DNA from: Adhaeribacter pallidiroseus | Lineage (GTDB): Bacteria; Bacteroidota; Bacteroidia; Cytophagales; Hymenobacteraceae | Assembly: GCF_003340495.1 (NCBI RefSeq) | Contig: NZ_QASA01000001.1 | Span: 4,092,001 to 4,156,000, forward strand | Direction: 5' to 3' | Length of the DNA: 64,000 nt | Shown: positions 1-9,723 of the stretch, piece by piece | Numbering within the stretch: the stretch's first letter is position 1 | How the letters are laid out: each line of letters begins with the position of its first letter | Translations under genes and position numbers: made by a program | Notes under the pieces: generated by a model | What the model was told of the DNA's origin: nothing | Database searches by the model: none | The model's input: only the letters and a program-made list of their open reading frames with translations

Positions 1-6
1 TGCCAT
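1..6 (-). CDS. rplL: 50S ribosomal protein L7/L12, first two codons only
   Basis: The first six bases read ATG GCA (Met-Ala) on the minus strand, 39 bases downstream of the rplJ stop. L7/L12 almost always follows L10 and commonly begins Met-Ala, so this is taken as the start of rplL cut off by the window edge. The call rests on gene order and two codons only. Confidence 0.55.
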
Positions 7-45
7 TTTTTATTAAAAATTAAAAGTTATTTATTTATTGTTTAA

Positions 46-588
46 TTATTCTTTTTCAGATAACGTTTTCAGGATGCCCGCAAGCTTATTACCTCCACCT
101 TGCAGTGCAGATATAACATTTTTAGCTGGTGATTGTAACAGACCAACAATTTCGCCGATCAAATCTTGCTTCGACTTAATTGTGTTCAGTACTTCTAAAT
201 TTTCAGCACCAACAAATACATCACTGTCTATGTAAGCTCCTTTAAAAGCAGGTTTAGCTTCCACTCCTTTACCATAAGCTTCAGCTTTATAAAACGCTTT
301 TAAAAGTTTAGCTGGAGCACTGCCTGACTCTTTTGAGAACAATACACCTGATTGCCCTTTTAATGCAGTATCCATAGCAGATGTATTGGCACTTAATGTA
401 TCTAAAGCTTTCCGGATTAAAGTATTTTTATATACTTTATACTCCATACCCTTATCAAAACACAACCTGCGGAACCTGTTTATACTAGCAACGCTAAGCC
501 CAGCTGCGTCTGTGATGTAAAAGAATTGGTGTGTAGCAAACTTATCTGCTAATTCGTTAACTATCGCTTGTTTTTCTTTCCTTGTCAT
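46..588 (-). CDS. rplJ: 50S ribosomal protein L10
   Basis: L10 anchors the L7/L12 dimers to 23S rRNA and forms the base of the ribosomal stalk that recruits translation factors. The 180-residue product has the family's N-terminal globular part (Met-Thr-Arg-Lys-Glu-Lys start, the 'YKVYKNTLIRKAL' segment near residues 50-62) and a helical C-terminal tail that binds L7/L12. It is slightly longer than E. coli L10 (165), as is usual in Bacteroidota. It starts 4 bases after the rplA stop, so it is translated from the same message. The order L11-L1-L10-(L12) is the standard bacterial arrangement. Confidence 0.97.
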   Translation of the reverse strand: MTRKEKQAIVNELADKFATHQFFYITDAAGLSVASINRFRRLCFDKGMEYKVYKNTLIRKALDTLSANTSAMDTALKGQSGVLFSKESGSAPAKLLKAFYKAEAYGKGVEAKPAFKGAYIDSDVFVGAENLEVLNTIKSKQDLIGEIVGLLQSPAKNVISALQGGGNKLAGILKTLSEKE

Positions 589-592
589 TCTC

Positions 593-1291
593 TTATTTTG
601 CTGAAGTTAAACTTGGATCTACTGGAACTGCCGGACTCATTGTGCTTGACAATGTAATACTTCTAATATAAGTTCCTTTGGCAGATGAAGGTTTTAACCG
701 ATTTAATGTGGAAATTACTTCTGAAGCGTTCTCCGCTAACTTATCCGGTGAAAAAGAAACTTTTCCAATGCTTGTGTGGATGATACCAGTTTTATCCACT
801 TTAAAGTCGATTTTACCAGCTTTCACTTCCTTCACTGCTCTTGCTACATCGGGAGTAACCGTACCCGATTTAGGATTTGGCATTAAATTACGAGGTCCCA
901 AAATTCGGCCTAAACGACCAACTTTCGCCATAACAGAAGGCATTGTGATAATTACATCTACATCCGTCCAACCTTTTTCAATTTTTTGGATATATTCATC
1001 CAAACCAACATAATCGGCACCCGCATCTTTGGCTTCCTGTTCTTTATCTGGTGTGCATAAAACTAGCACCCGAACAGTTTTTCCTGTACCGTGTGGCAAT
1101 GTAGCAATACCACGAACCATTTGGTCTGCTTTACGTGGATCTACGCCTAATCGTACATCGATATCAACTGAAGCATCAAACTTAGTGAAAGTAATTTCTT
1201 TTACTACTTCTGCTGCATCAATCAAAGAATATTCTTTATTCAGGTCTACTTTAGCTAAAGCAGCTTTCCTGTTTTTAGTGTTTTTTGCCAT
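593..1291 (-). CDS. rplA: 50S ribosomal protein L1
   Basis: L1 forms the mobile L1 stalk of the large subunit, acts in release of deacylated tRNA, and in many bacteria represses its own operon by binding the mRNA leader. The 232-residue product is full length and carries the family signature around residues 124-145 ([20 protein letters not shown]). It lies 12 bases downstream of rplK and 4 bases upstream of rplJ. Whether L1 autoregulation operates here was not judged. Confidence 0.98.
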   Translation of the reverse strand: MAKNTKNRKAALAKVDLNKEYSLIDAAEVVKEITFTKFDASVDIDVRLGVDPRKADQMVRGIATLPHGTGKTVRVLVLCTPDKEQEAKDAGADYVGLDEYIQKIEKGWTDVDVIITMPSVMAKVGRLGRILGPRNLMPNPKSGTVTPDVARAVKEVKAGKIDFKVDKTGIIHTSIGKVSFSPDKLAENASEVISTLNRLKPSSAKGTYIRSITLSSTMSPAVPVDPSLTSAK

Positions 1292-1303
1292 TACTATCTA
1301 ATA

Positions 1304-1747
1304 TTATTCGCTCCAGGGCGCTTTACCTGTAACTGTAATACCCATGCTACGTGCAGTACCTGCTACTAACTTCATAGCAGATTCCACTTTAAATGCATTT
1401 AAATCGGGCATTTTAGTTTCCGCAATTGTTCTTACCTGATCCCAAGTTACCGAACCAACTTTATTACGATTTGGTTCTTTGGAGCCACTTTTGATTTTAG
1501 CAGCATCTAATAATAAAACAGGAGATGGTGGAGTTTTAATAACAAAGTCGAATGACTTATCGGTGTAGATTGTAATCAACACTGGACAAATTTGGCCGGC
1601 TTTATCTTGGGTTCTAGCATTAAACTGCTTACAGAATTCCATAATATTTAAGCCTTTTGAGCCAAGAGCAGGTCCAATCGGTGGCGAAGGATTCGCGGCA
1701 CCTCCCTTTACCTGAAGTTTCAGGTAACCTTTTATTTCTTTTGCCAT
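1304..1747 (-). CDS. rplK: 50S ribosomal protein L11
   Basis: L11 sits at the GTPase-associated centre of 23S rRNA and is needed for stringent-response sensing. The 147-residue length matches the family. The N-terminal '[20 protein letters not shown]' segment and the '[16 protein letters not shown]' RNA-binding C-terminal part are clear. It is separated from nusG by 96 bases, enough for a leader or an internal promoter; none was recognised. L1 follows at once downstream. Confidence 0.98.
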   Translation of the reverse strand: MAKEIKGYLKLQVKGGAANPSPPIGPALGSKGLNIMEFCKQFNARTQDKAGQICPVLITIYTDKSFDFVIKTPPSPVLLLDAAKIKSGSKEPNRNKVGSVTWDQVRTIAETKMPDLNAFKVESAMKLVAGTARSMGITVTGKAPWSE

Positions 1748-1843
1748 TTTTTTTATTTAACTGTAGCCGTTAGCTTCCAGCTTATTTAGTTTTTTGCTCT
1801 AATTTTAAAATTCAACACGTGAGAGCTACCAGTGTTAATTATC

Positions 1844-2401
1844 TTAAGACTCTTTTTCTACCTGCATGTAGTTCAGCTCAACCGGTGTATTTCTACCAAA
1901 TATTTTTACCATAACGTTGAGTTTTTTTCTTTCTTCAAATACCTCTTCTACAGTGCCGGCGAAACCGTTAAATGGTCCATCCATTACTTTAACTGTTTCC
2001 CCTACTATAAACGGAGACTCTAAAGTTTCTTCCGTTTCATCAGTTTCATCTACCTTACCTAGAATACGGTTTACTTCTGATAAACGAAGAGGTACCGGTT
2101 TTTTCATGGCAGAACCTTCATTAGCACCTAAAAAGCCAATTACTCCAGGAGTACTGATAATAATGTGCTCTGCTTCACCATGTGATAAATCAGCATGAAT
2201 AAGAATATAGCCCGGGAAAAAGTTACGTTCCCGCACTCTTTTCTTTCCATTCCGCATCTCGTAAACCTTTTCCGCTGGAATTAATACTTGCGGCACATAA
2301 TCGGTAAGCTCTTGTCTAGATATTTCAGTTTCGAGGTAAGATTTAGCTTTCTTTTCCTGACCACTTACTGCACGAACTACATACCATTTTAAATCTGCCA
2401 T
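1844..2401 (-). CDS. nusG: Transcription termination/antitermination protein NusG
   Basis: NusG binds RNA polymerase through its NGN domain, suppresses pausing and links polymerase to Rho or ribosomal protein S10. The 185-residue product has an N-terminal NGN domain (begins [20 protein letters not shown]) and a C-terminal KOW motif (around residues 132-150, [20 protein letters not shown]). It lies 11 bases downstream of secE and upstream of rplK, the classic secE-nusG-rplKAJL order. Confidence 0.98.
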   Translation of the reverse strand: MADLKWYVVRAVSGQEKKAKSYLETEISRQELTDYVPQVLIPAEKVYEMRNGKKRVRERNFFPGYILIHADLSHGEAEHIIISTPGVIGFLGANEGSAMKKPVPLRLSEVNRILGKVDETDETEETLESPFIVGETVKVMDGPFNGFAGTVEEVFEERKKLNVMVKIFGRNTPVELNYMQVEKES

Positions 2402-2412
2402 TTACTCTTAGA

Positions 2413-2607
2413 TTAAAACTGGTTGTAAAACCACGATAAGGTAGAATCGTATACAAAATCCATCAGGCCCACAACAATCGCAAATACAATTGAGCCTACC
2501 AATACTAATACCGAGCTATTCTGTAACTCGCTATACTTTGGCCATGAAACACGATGTCTCATTTCCTCAACTGTATCACTGATATAATTCTTAACCTTTT
2601 CCATCAA
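2413..2607 (-). CDS. secE: Preprotein translocase subunit SecE
   Basis: SecE is the essential small membrane subunit that clamps SecY in the Sec translocon. The 64-residue protein has the short form found in most bacteria outside the gammaproteobacteria: an amphipathic helix with the conserved 'EEMRHRVSWPKYSEL' segment (about residues 14-28) followed by one transmembrane helix (about 32-50). It lies between tRNA-Trp and nusG, which makes the assignment secure despite the size. Confidence 0.96.
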   Translation of the reverse strand: MMEKVKNYISDTVEEMRHRVSWPKYSELQNSSVLVLVGSIVFAIVVGLMDFVYDSTLSWFYNQF

Positions 2608-2631
2608 CTACGAAATTGCCAAATTTATTTG

Positions 2632-2704
2632 CACGGGTGGAGAGACTCGAACTCCCAGCCAATGGTTTTGGAGACCACTACTCTACCAATTGAGCTACAC
2701 CCGT
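2632..2704 (-). tRNA. tRNA-Trp (anticodon CCA)
   Basis: A 73-base cloverleaf folds on the minus strand. The acceptor arms ACGGGTG (5' end at 2704) and CACCCGT pair fully, the T-arm contains GTTCGAG, and the anticodon loop CTCCAAA gives CCA for tryptophan. The discriminator is G and the 3' CCA is not encoded. It sits between tuf and secE, as in many Bacteroidota. Confidence 0.97.
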
Positions 2705-2765
2705 AAAAAAATGCACACCATTTTTGAAATGGAGTGCAAATTTAACTATTTTATATATATAAACA

Positions 2766-2798
2766 AATCCGCTCCCAAAATTTATTTGAGAGCGGATT
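2766..2798 (-). terminator. Hairpin downstream of tuf
   Basis: The arms AATCCGCTC and GAGCGGATT form a 9-bp stem with a loop of about 15 bases just after the tuf stop. On the minus strand it is followed by ATTTGTTTATATA, a poor U-tract, so it may be a partial terminator or a processing site between tuf and tRNA-Trp/secE rather than a full stop. Confidence 0.6.
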
Positions 2799-2813
2799 AT
2801 ATTTTAGAATAAT

Positions 2814-4001
2814 TTAGTCTAAAATCTCAGTTACCTGACCAGCACCAACGGTACGGCCACCTTCCCGGATCGCAAAACGTAAGCCTTTTTCCATCGCTAC
2901 TTTGTTAATTAACTTAACAGTAATAGTAATGTTATCACCAGGCATCACCATTTCTACCCCTTCTGGCAATACAATTTCACCCGTTACGTCAGTAGTACGC
3001 AGGTAAAATTGCGGGCGATATTTATTAAAGAATGGCGTGTGACGTCCGCCTTCTTCTTTCGACAGTACGTAAACTTCTGCTTTGAATTCTTGGTGAGGTT
3101 TAACAGATCCTGGCTTACAGATTACCATACCCCGACGGATCTGTTCTTTGTCAATACCACGAAGTAGTAAACCTACGTTATCACCAGCTTCACCTCTGTC
3201 CAAAATTTTGCGGAACATTTCTACCCCAGTTACAACAGACTTTAAGCCTTCTGCACCCATGCCCAGGATATCAACTTGCTCACCAGAGTTAATGATACCA
3301 CGTTCTATACGGCCAGTTGCTACAGTACCACGTCCAGTAATTGAGAACACGTCTTCTACTGGCATCAGGAAGGGCAGATCAGTTAAACGGGTCGGAATTG
3401 GAATAAAGCTATCTACCGCATCCATCAACTCTTCAATAGTAGTTACCCATTTAGCATCGCCATTTAAGCCACCTAATGCAGAACCTTGAATTATTGGAAT
3501 ATTATCTCCATCAAAATCGTAGAATGATAATAATTCCCGGATTTCCATTTCAACTAGTTCTAATAATTCTGGATCGTCTACCATGTCCACTTTGTTCATG
3601 AAAACAACTAATTGTGGTACACCTACCTGACGAGCTAACAGAATGTGCTCGCGAGTTTGTGGCATTGGCCCATCAGTAGCAGCCACTACCAGGATAGCAC
3701 CATCCATTTGAGCCGCACCAGTTACCATGTTTTTTACATAGTCCGCGTGACCTGGACAGTCTACGTGTGCATAGTGACGATTAGCAGTAGAATATTCTAC
3801 GTGCGAGGTGTTAATAGTAATACCGCGTTCTTTTTCTTCGGGAGCGTTATCGATAGAGGAGAAATCTCTTTTCTCGGCAAGACCTTTGTTCGCTAAAACC
3901 TGAGTGATAGCGGCAGTCAGGGTTGTTTTACCGTGGTCAACGTGCCCGATGGTACCGATGTTAACGTGCGGCTTCGAGCGATCAAAATTTTCTTTTGCCA
4001 T
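2814..4001 (-). CDS. tuf: Elongation factor Tu
   Basis: EF-Tu is the GTPase that delivers aminoacyl-tRNA to the ribosome. The 395-residue product is full length. The P-loop GHVDHGKT is at residues 19-26, the switch II motif DCPGH around 81-85, and the base-recognition motif NKVD around 136-139. Beta-barrel domains 2 and 3 follow and the protein ends in VTEILD. It is flanked by tRNA-Thr upstream and tRNA-Trp downstream. A Bacteroidota-type promoter ahead of tRNA-Tyr probably drives the tRNA-tuf unit. Confidence 0.99.
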   Translation of the reverse strand: MAKENFDRSKPHVNIGTIGHVDHGKTTLTAAITQVLANKGLAEKRDFSSIDNAPEEKERGITINTSHVEYSTANRHYAHVDCPGHADYVKNMVTGAAQMDGAILVVAATDGPMPQTREHILLARQVGVPQLVVFMNKVDMVDDPELLELVEMEIRELLSFYDFDGDNIPIIQGSALGGLNGDAKWVTTIEELMDAVDSFIPIPTRLTDLPFLMPVEDVFSITGRGTVATGRIERGIINSGEQVDILGMGAEGLKSVVTGVEMFRKILDRGEAGDNVGLLLRGIDKEQIRRGMVICKPGSVKPHQEFKAEVYVLSKEEGGRHTPFFNKYRPQFYLRTTDVTGEIVLPEGVEMVMPGDNITITVKLINKVAMEKGLRFAIREGGRTVGAGQVTEILD

Positions 4002-4096
4002 TTTATTTTTATTGTTGAATTGTTAAATTTTATTTTTCTTTAATATACAAAACCGCTTAACAAGCACATAGCTTGGCTAAGCGGGAAATGTTATTG

Positions 4097-4168
4097 AGCC
4101 AACGATGGGAATTGAACCCACGACCCCTTCCTTACCAAGGAAGTACTCTACCCCTGAGCTACGTCGGC
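4097..4168 (-). tRNA. tRNA-Thr (anticodon GGT)
   Basis: A 72-base cloverleaf on the minus strand: acceptor arms GCCGACG and CGTTGGC (one G-U pair), anticodon stem CTTCC/GGAAG enclosing TTGGTAA, giving GGT for threonine, and T-loop GTTCAAT. The discriminator is T and CCA is not encoded. It lies directly upstream of tuf. Confidence 0.97.
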
Positions 4169-4220
4169 AGCACGCAAGAACACAGCCTCTAAATGCCCTG
4201 TTCTTGCGTGTTGGTGTTAG

Positions 4221-4293
4221 AGCGGGAGACGAGGTTCGAACCCGCGACCTACAGCTTGGAAGGCTGTCGCTCTACCAACTGAGCTACTCCCGC
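4221..4293 (-). tRNA. tRNA-Gly (anticodon TCC)
   Basis: A 73-base cloverleaf on the minus strand: acceptor arms GCGGGAG/CTCCCGC, anticodon stem ACAGC/GCTGT enclosing CTTCCAA, giving TCC for glycine, and T-loop GTTCGAA. The discriminator is T and no CCA is encoded. It is 52 bases upstream of tRNA-Thr. The intervening spacer repeats 'GCAAGAACA' in inverted orientation, a possible processing hairpin. Confidence 0.97.
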
Positions 4294-4346
4294 TTGTAAT
4301 GATTAAGAATAAAGATTTTTTTTAAAATTCTAAATCTTATTTGGTG

Positions 4347-4429
4347 TGGGGAGAGAAGGATTCGAACCTTCGAAGTATCACTACAACGGAGTTACAGTCC
4401 GTCCCATTTGGCCGCTCTGGAATCTCCCC
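4347..4429 (-). tRNA. tRNA-Tyr (anticodon GTA)
   Basis: An 83-base tRNA with a long variable arm on the minus strand: acceptor arms GGGGAGA/TCTCCCC, anticodon loop CTGTAAC, giving GTA for tyrosine, and T-loop GTTCGAA. The discriminator is A and no CCA is encoded. It is the first gene of the tRNA-Tyr, Gly, Thr, tuf unit. Confidence 0.97.
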
Positions 4430-4490
4430 GGCATACATTAATTTAAAGAACTTTTCTTTCTTAACAGCAAGGCTATTTCGTAAGGAGTTG

Positions 4491-4520
4491 CAAAATTAGA
4501 TGGTTTTTTTTCTTTGTCAA
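4491..4520 (-). promoter_or_regulatory. Bacteroidota-type promoter of the tRNA-tuf unit
   Basis: On the minus strand a TTG box (part of TTTGACA) is followed after 19 bases by TAATTTTG, an exact match to the TAnnTTTG -7 element of the Bacteroidota primary sigma factor. It lies about 60 bases upstream of mature tRNA-Tyr. Position and spacing fit a strong housekeeping promoter. Confidence 0.7.
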
Positions 4521-4646
4521 ACTTTTCTTTAAAAATGTTTACAGATTTTAACTGCTTTGAAACGTGTATATTTTTAAATTTTTTAATTATTACTAGTATC
4601 CTCTCTGTACCAGCTAGTTGCTAAATTATTTAATTTTAATAATTTA

Positions 4647-7235
4647 TTATGGTATGTTACTGTAAATACGGATTAGTTTAGGATCTTTCTCTTTCGATTT
4701 AATATCTGCTAATAATTTTCTTTGCTCTTCAGAATCTGAAGCAATGCTTAATGCTTGGAATGCAGCTAGCCGGATGAAATAAGTTTCATGATTTCTTGCC
4801 ATGTCTTCGAGCTTTGTTAAACCTTTCTTAATATCTAACTGCGAACCAAAGTTCATCAGAAAGCCTCCAAAATTTTGCGTAAAGAAGTATAAGTTCTCCC
4901 CCTTTACAACATCAATATTTCTCATGAACCAATCTAACTGGGTGGGATTACCAAAGCGCGCATAATAACCAGATAAAGCTTTTAACAATTCGCCACTGGT
5001 AACATTATCAAACTGTTTTAATTTAGCTGCTGCTGCTTCGTTTTTAGTTGTTATTAATCCTTCAATACCAGCTGCTACTACCGCATACGATGAATCGGAA
5101 AGCGATTGTTCTAATACGGAAGCAACAGCAGGGTTGGGCAGAGCAGTAATAGCTGTAATAGCATCGGCACGCACAACACTCTTTTTATCGTTCTTAGCTA
5201 TGGTTTGCAATTCCTGAAACAGGGCATTAAGCTCTGGTCCGGTATATTTAGCTAGTGCTGCTAAAGCTGCTGAACGGATTTGATGCGTTTCATCTTGTAA
5301 AGCGGCTCGCATCATTGCTAAGACTTTTGGCTCATTTACTTTATCCGTCAGCTTAGTAATAGCTTCGTACTTTGGCAAATACTGATTAACATTATAAAAC
5401 TGATACATTAATTCGGCATCGGTTTTTGGCTGGTTTATTTTGCCCAGTAACTGTTGCTGTGCATCGAACACTACTAAATCCGGTTTAGCCTCTGCAGGAA
5501 AATGGAAGGATTGCTGAGCTTTAGTAATAGTAATAGCGTGCTCTTTTTTCTGCTTACCATTCCAGACAGCTATTGTTAAAGGCAAGCGATAAATAGGCGT
5601 ATAAAGGGAATCTTGCTGCTGCGTAACAGTTATCTGCACCTGGCCGTTTTGGTAAGCATGCACTACTTTTAAGTCCGGGTGACCCGGTTTTAGAAACCAT
5701 TGATCAAAAAACCAGTTGAGATCTTCGCCGGTTACATCTTCAAAGGCCATACGCAGTTCCGCTAACTCCACCGAGGTAAACTGATTTGCCTTTAGATAAT
5801 TCTGTAAAGCAGTAAAAAAGGCATCATCGCCCACATAATTTCGGAGCATGTGCAGCACCCGGCCACCTTTCGCGTACGAATGGCTATCGAACATATCTTC
5901 TTTATCCTGGTAATGATACCGGATTAAAGGTTCTTGTTTGGTTTCGGCTTCGGCTAAGTATTCGTTCAGTTCTTTTAAATTCAGTGCATCTGCTGAGGGT
6001 TTGCCATATTTATGTTCTTCCCACAAGTATTCGCTGTAATTAGCAAAAGATTCATTTAAAGGCAGGTTGGCCCAACTTTCCAGGGTAACTAAATCACCAA
6101 ACCATTGATGAAATAATTCGTGCGCAATAATAAAATCCCAGTTAGTATCCAATAATTCCCGCCTAGATAATTGTAAACTTTCCATGAAAACCGAAGCGGT
6201 GGTATTTTCCATAGCTCCCGAAACATAATCGCGTACTACCACCGAAGCATACTTCTGCCACGGAAAATCAACCCCTAATTTTTTTGAAAAAAACTCCATC
6301 ATTTCGGGAGTATTTCCAAAGACAGCCTTCGCCGTATTTTTAAATTTTGGCTCTACGTAGTAGTCTACATTTAAATTTCGCCACTTATCGTGCACCACCG
6401 CAAACTCCCCAACGGCCACCATGGCCAGGTACGGAGCGTGCGGCTTATCCATCTTCCAGTAATCAGTACGGGTACCATTTAAATTTTTCACGGAACTCAC
6501 CAGCAAACCATTCGAGAGAGTCGTGTATTGCGGGTCTACGGTCAGGTAAATTTCCTGGGTCATCCGCTCGTTAGGGGAATCAATGGTGGGCATCCAGGCC
6601 GAGTTAGCTTCGGTTTCGCCTTGGGTCCAGATTTGTTTCGGTTTGTTAGCTTCGTTGCCCCGCGGATTGATAAAATATAAACCTTTATCGGAAGTGATCG
6701 CGGCACTGCCTTTTACTTGTAGGTTATTGGGGTTAGCTACATAATTAATCTGAATTTTATATTCCTGGTTACGGGTATATTGTTTATCGAGCTTTACGGT
6801 GAGTTTCAGCTTATCGTATGTGTATTGCAAGTCTTTATTTGTAGTACCGCTTACCAATTTTACGTTTTGAATAGTAAAACCTTTGGCATCCAGTACAGCC
6901 GTATTTTGCGGATAAAAGAAAGGCTTTAAAGTTAAAATGGCTTCTCCGATAGCTTGTTGCTTGCTCCAGTCGAAACGAATTTTAAGCTGGGTATGAATTA
7001 AGTCGGATAAACGGGTAGTAGTGGGATGATAAGATCCCGGCTTAGATACCCATTCCGGAATACTATCCGACTGCTGTCGAGCAACGGTATCCATTAAGGG
7101 GGTTGGTGCAGCAGTAATGGTGTTAGCAGTTGTACTGTTATTTGGTGCTTGAAAAGTTGCCTGATTGGTTTTACATCCTACTCCCCAAAAGATGATCATT
7201 ATTAAACGAAGCACGCCCCAAAACTTCTCATGCAT
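4647..7235 (-). CDS. M1-family zinc aminopeptidase with C-terminal HEAT-like repeats, lipoprotein
   Basis: This enzyme removes N-terminal residues from peptides, probably in the periplasm or at the outer membrane. The 862-residue product begins with a hydrophobic stretch ending in a lipobox-like WGVGC (Cys21), so it is probably lipid-anchored. The M1 core has the substrate-binding GAMEN motif near residue 340, the zinc site HELFH near 373-377 and the third ligand in NESFANY about 20 residues on. The region from about 600 consists of helical repeats (AAL/AALAALAKY units) like HEAT repeats, in place of the usual ERAP-type C-terminal domain. It is divergently arranged with the biotin carrier gene (87 bases between start codons). 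The natural substrate is unknown. Confidence 0.92.
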   Translation of the reverse strand: MHEKFWGVLRLIMIIFWGVGCKTNQATFQAPNNSTTANTITAAPTPLMDTVARQQSDSIPEWVSKPGSYHPTTTRLSDLIHTQLKIRFDWSKQQAIGEAILTLKPFFYPQNTAVLDAKGFTIQNVKLVSGTTNKDLQYTYDKLKLTVKLDKQYTRNQEYKIQINYVANPNNLQVKGSAAITSDKGLYFINPRGNEANKPKQIWTQGETEANSAWMPTIDSPNERMTQEIYLTVDPQYTTLSNGLLVSSVKNLNGTRTDYWKMDKPHAPYLAMVAVGEFAVVHDKWRNLNVDYYVEPKFKNTAKAVFGNTPEMMEFFSKKLGVDFPWQKYASVVVRDYVSGAMENTTASVFMESLQLSRRELLDTNWDFIIAHELFHQWFGDLVTLESWANLPLNESFANYSEYLWEEHKYGKPSADALNLKELNEYLAEAETKQEPLIRYHYQDKEDMFDSHSYAKGGRVLHMLRNYVGDDAFFTALQNYLKANQFTSVELAELRMAFEDVTGEDLNWFFDQWFLKPGHPDLKVVHAYQNGQVQITVTQQQDSLYTPIYRLPLTIAVWNGKQKKEHAITITKAQQSFHFPAEAKPDLVVFDAQQQLLGKINQPKTDAELMYQFYNVNQYLPKYEAITKLTDKVNEPKVLAMMRAALQDETHQIRSAALAALAKYTGPELNALFQELQTIAKNDKKSVVRADAITAITALPNPAVASVLEQSLSDSSYAVVAAGIEGLITTKNEAAAAKLKQFDNVTSGELLKALSGYYARFGNPTQLDWFMRNIDVVKGENLYFFTQNFGGFLMNFGSQLDIKKGLTKLEDMARNHETYFIRLAAFQALSIASDSEEQRKLLADIKSKEKDPKLIRIYSNIP

Positions 7236-7291
7236 ATTCTTAAATGTTTTAAATTTGCCGGCAATTTCTACATTTACTTCCGGATTTCAAT

Positions 7292-7299
7292 TATATTTG
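7292..7299 (+). promoter_or_regulatory. Possible -7 element for the biotin carrier gene
   Basis: TATATTTG matches TAnnTTTG and lies 23 bases upstream of the chosen ATG (7323). No TTG box is found at the proper distance. A second match, TAAATTTG, lies near 7249, so the exact start site is uncertain. Confidence 0.45.
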
Positions 7300-7322
7300 A
7301 GCCCCAAAAGAATATCATTACT

Positions 7323-7820
7323 ATGCTACAAGTAAAAACTGCTAACGGAAAAGTATGGCAGGTTGATATTAAAAAAGACGTAATACTTGTAGATAATTCC
7401 TCTTTTTCTTGGGATCTGGTGCCCCTTGGTTTAAACCGTTTTCATATTATTTATAACCATCAATCTTTTAACGCTGAGTTAATTAAAGCTGATTACGCTG
7501 CTAAAACATTCACAATTAAAGTGAATGGTTTTTTGCACGAATTAGCTTTGCAAGATCGCTTTGATCTGCTTCTGGAAAAAATGGGCATGAGCCAGGTTAA
7601 TTCCAAGAAAATTAACGAAGTAAAAGCGCCTATGCCGGGTTTAATCCTGGATATAAAAGTATCGGTTGGTCAGGAAGTAAAAAAAGGCGATCCACTGGTA
7701 ATTTTAGAAGCCATGAAAATGGAAAATATTTTAAAATCGCCGGACGATGGTACAGTAAAGGCTATCAAAGTGGCGGTACGCCAGAACGTAGAAAAGAATC
7801 AGGTAATTCTGGAATTTTAA
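7323..7820 (+). CDS. Biotin carboxyl carrier protein (acyl-CoA carboxylase biotinyl subunit)
   Basis: This small protein carries covalently bound biotin that shuttles CO2 between a biotin carboxylase and a carboxyltransferase, as in acetyl- or propionyl-CoA carboxylase. The C-terminal biotinyl domain (about residues 90-165) contains VKAPMPGLI and the biotinylation motif EAMKMEN with Lys132. The N-terminal half (MLQVKTANGKVWQVDI) is the beta-rich segment typical of Bacteroidota carriers annotated with propionyl/methylmalonyl-CoA enzymes. The reading frame is open back to 7230, but that would overlap the divergent aminopeptidase start and the promoter, so ATG 7323 was chosen (165 residues). No carboxylase subunit lies beside it. 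Confidence 0.9.
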   Translation: MLQVKTANGKVWQVDIKKDVILVDNSSFSWDLVPLGLNRFHIIYNHQSFNAELIKADYAAKTFTIKVNGFLHELALQDRFDLLLEKMGMSQVNSKKINEVKAPMPGLILDIKVSVGQEVKKGDPLVILEAMKMENILKSPDDGTVKAIKVAVRQNVEKNQVILEF

Positions 7821-7977
7821 ATCATAATTTAGTTTGAAGGGCAAAAGGTTTAAGAGTTAAAACTTACACAATTTTTAAATTTTATCCTTCCGGCACAATC
7901 AGATACATAATTATTACCCGACTAATAACTATTACATCGAAAAGTATAACAACATTATTTATATAATCTGTGGTCAG

Positions 7978-8052
7978 TTGACTATGGACTGTGGACAAAA
8001 TTCAATAATCAATTATAAACCTATAGCCTACCGGCCATAGACTGTGGACTAA
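7978..8052 (+). repeat. Short direct repeats of 'ctatggactgtggac' type before pyrH
   Basis: GACTATGGACTGTGGAC near 7980-7996 is repeated as CCATAGACTGTGGAC near 8036-8050, ending just before the pyrH start. The two units are about 55 bases apart. Their role is unknown; the second unit occupies the place where ribosome-binding signals would lie. Confidence 0.5.
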
Positions 8053-8763
8053 ATGAAATACAAACGAATTCTTTTAAAACTAAGTGGTGAAGCGCTCATG
8101 GGCGAGCAACAATATGGCATCGACACCAAACGATTGATCCAATATGCGCACGAAATTAAAAGTGCTGCTGAACTAGGTGCCGAGATAGCTGTAGTAATTG
8201 GGGGTGGTAACATTTACCGGGGCTCCCAAGCCGAATCCATGGGATTAGATCGGGTACAAGGCGATTATATGGGTATGTTGGCCACCGTAATTAACAGCAT
8301 GGCGCTGCAAAGTGCGCTCGAAAAAGAAGGCATTACCACCCGTTTACTTTCCGGCATTAACATTCAACAAGTTTGTGAGCCGTACATCCGGCGGCGGGCC
8401 ATGCGCCACCTTGAAAAAGGCCGGGTTGTAATCTTTGGCGCGGGTATTGGTAGCCCGTACTTTACCACCGACTCAGCGGCAAGTTTGCGGGCCGTAGAAA
8501 TTGAAGCCGATGTAGTTTTAAAAGGAACCCGGGTAGACGGAATTTACACCGCCGATCCGGAAAAAAACCCGGATGCCGTTCGTTTTACACACCTTACTTT
8601 TCAGGATGTTTTTGAAAAAAATCTGAACGTCATGGACATGACAGCTTTTACCCTTTGCAAAGAAAACGACTTACCTATTATTGTCTTCGATATGAATCGG
8701 GCTGGTAATTTACGACGTATTTTAGAAGGCGACGATTCGGTGGGAACTCTAGTATCTTCCTGA
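8053..8763 (+). CDS. pyrH: Uridylate kinase (UMP kinase)
   Basis: PyrH phosphorylates UMP to UDP in pyrimidine nucleotide synthesis and belongs to the amino-acid kinase fold. The 236-residue product is full length. It shows the N-terminal phosphate-binding KLSGEALMG (residues 9-17), GGGNIYRG near 55-62 and the uridine/ATP region around DSAASLRA and [13 protein letters not shown] (about 140-175). It is followed 114 bases later by frr, the usual pyrH-frr pairing. Confidence 0.98.
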   Translation: MKYKRILLKLSGEALMGEQQYGIDTKRLIQYAHEIKSAAELGAEIAVVIGGGNIYRGSQAESMGLDRVQGDYMGMLATVINSMALQSALEKEGITTRLLSGINIQQVCEPYIRRRAMRHLEKGRVVIFGAGIGSPYFTTDSAASLRAVEIEADVVLKGTRVDGIYTADPEKNPDAVRFTHLTFQDVFEKNLNVMDMTAFTLCKENDLPIIVFDMNRAGNLRRILEGDDSVGTLVSS

Positions 8764-8877
8764 AAATTTATTATTTGTTGTACTCCCTACATTTTGTAGT
8801 TAACCAAAATATTGCTTTTTTACGTACGTTCTGCGTTTAGTTTTTAACGACGCTCATTTTATTCATAACTTAAAAGT

Positions 8878-9441
8878 ATGGAAGAAGAAATTCAGTTTTA
8901 TCTCAGCGAAGCAGAAGAATCGATGGCAAAAGCTTTGCAGCACACCAGCATTGAATTAAGTAAAATCCGGGCGGGTAAAGCTTCGCCAGCCATGATTGAA
9001 GATTTAAAAGTAGATTATTACGGCACGGCCACTCCCATTTCGCAAGTAGCCAATATTAGCACGCCCGATACCCGTACCTTATTAATTAAACCTTGGGAAA
9101 AAAATATGCTGGGCGAAATTAACAAAGCGATTAAAAATAGCGATTTGGGACTAAACCCCTTACAAGAAGCCGATGCTGTACGTTTAAATATTCCGGCCTT
9201 AACCGAACAACGTCGCCGGGATTTAGTAAAACAAGCGAAAGGTGAAGGCGAAAGCGGCAAAGTACGGGTGCGTAATATTCGCAAAGATGTTAATGAATCA
9301 CTTCGCAAGCTTTTAAAAGAAGGAGCTGCCGAAGACGCGATTAAAGATGCGGAGGTTAAAGTACAAAAACTGACCGATTCCTACATTGTAAAGGTAGATG
9401 ATTTACTAAGCAAGAAAGAAACCGAAATAATGACTATTTGA
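8878..9441 (+). CDS. frr: Ribosome recycling factor
   Basis: RRF, with EF-G, splits the post-termination ribosome. The 187-residue product has the standard length. The C-terminal helix bundle includes VRNIRKDVNESLRKL (about 142-156), and the RAGKASPAMIEDLKVDYYG segment lies near residues 31-49. It is the last gene of the pyrH-frr unit: a strong hairpin follows 24 bases after the stop. Confidence 0.98.
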   Translation: MEEEIQFYLSEAEESMAKALQHTSIELSKIRAGKASPAMIEDLKVDYYGTATPISQVANISTPDTRTLLIKPWEKNMLGEINKAIKNSDLGLNPLQEADAVRLNIPALTEQRRRDLVKQAKGEGESGKVRVRNIRKDVNESLRKLLKEGAAEDAIKDAEVKVQKLTDSYIVKVDDLLSKKETEIMTI

Positions 9442-9464
9442 TAATTGCTCCAAGCACATACAGC

Positions 9465-9495
9465 AGAGCCCTTTTGCCAACAGCAAAAGGGCTCT
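9465..9495 (+). terminator. Intrinsic terminator after frr
   Basis: AGAGCCCTTTTGC and GCAAAAGGGCTCT form a perfect 13-bp stem around a five-base loop, followed by TTGCTTTAT. It ends the pyrH-frr unit. Confidence 0.85.
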
Positions 9496-9723
9496 TTGCT
9501 TTATGGTTATAAACAAAAATTTAAAAAAATAGATCGCTTACACTATTCAATCCATAACTCTTCTATTAACCCGTCCAAAAACAGCAGATTTTAAAAAATT
9601 ATATCTTGATTCTTTATTTTTTAAATTTTAGATGATCCCGGAAGGGTTCAAATCCGCTGCAAACAAAAAAAAGAATTAAAACTGGTAAAAACCTTATCTT
9701 ACCGCAGCAAAGCTTCGTTTATC

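Noticed and set aside
4105-4299. 64-codon open frame over the tRNA genes
   Set aside because: It spans tRNA-Thr and tRNA-Gly on the opposite strand; typical false ORF over tRNAs.
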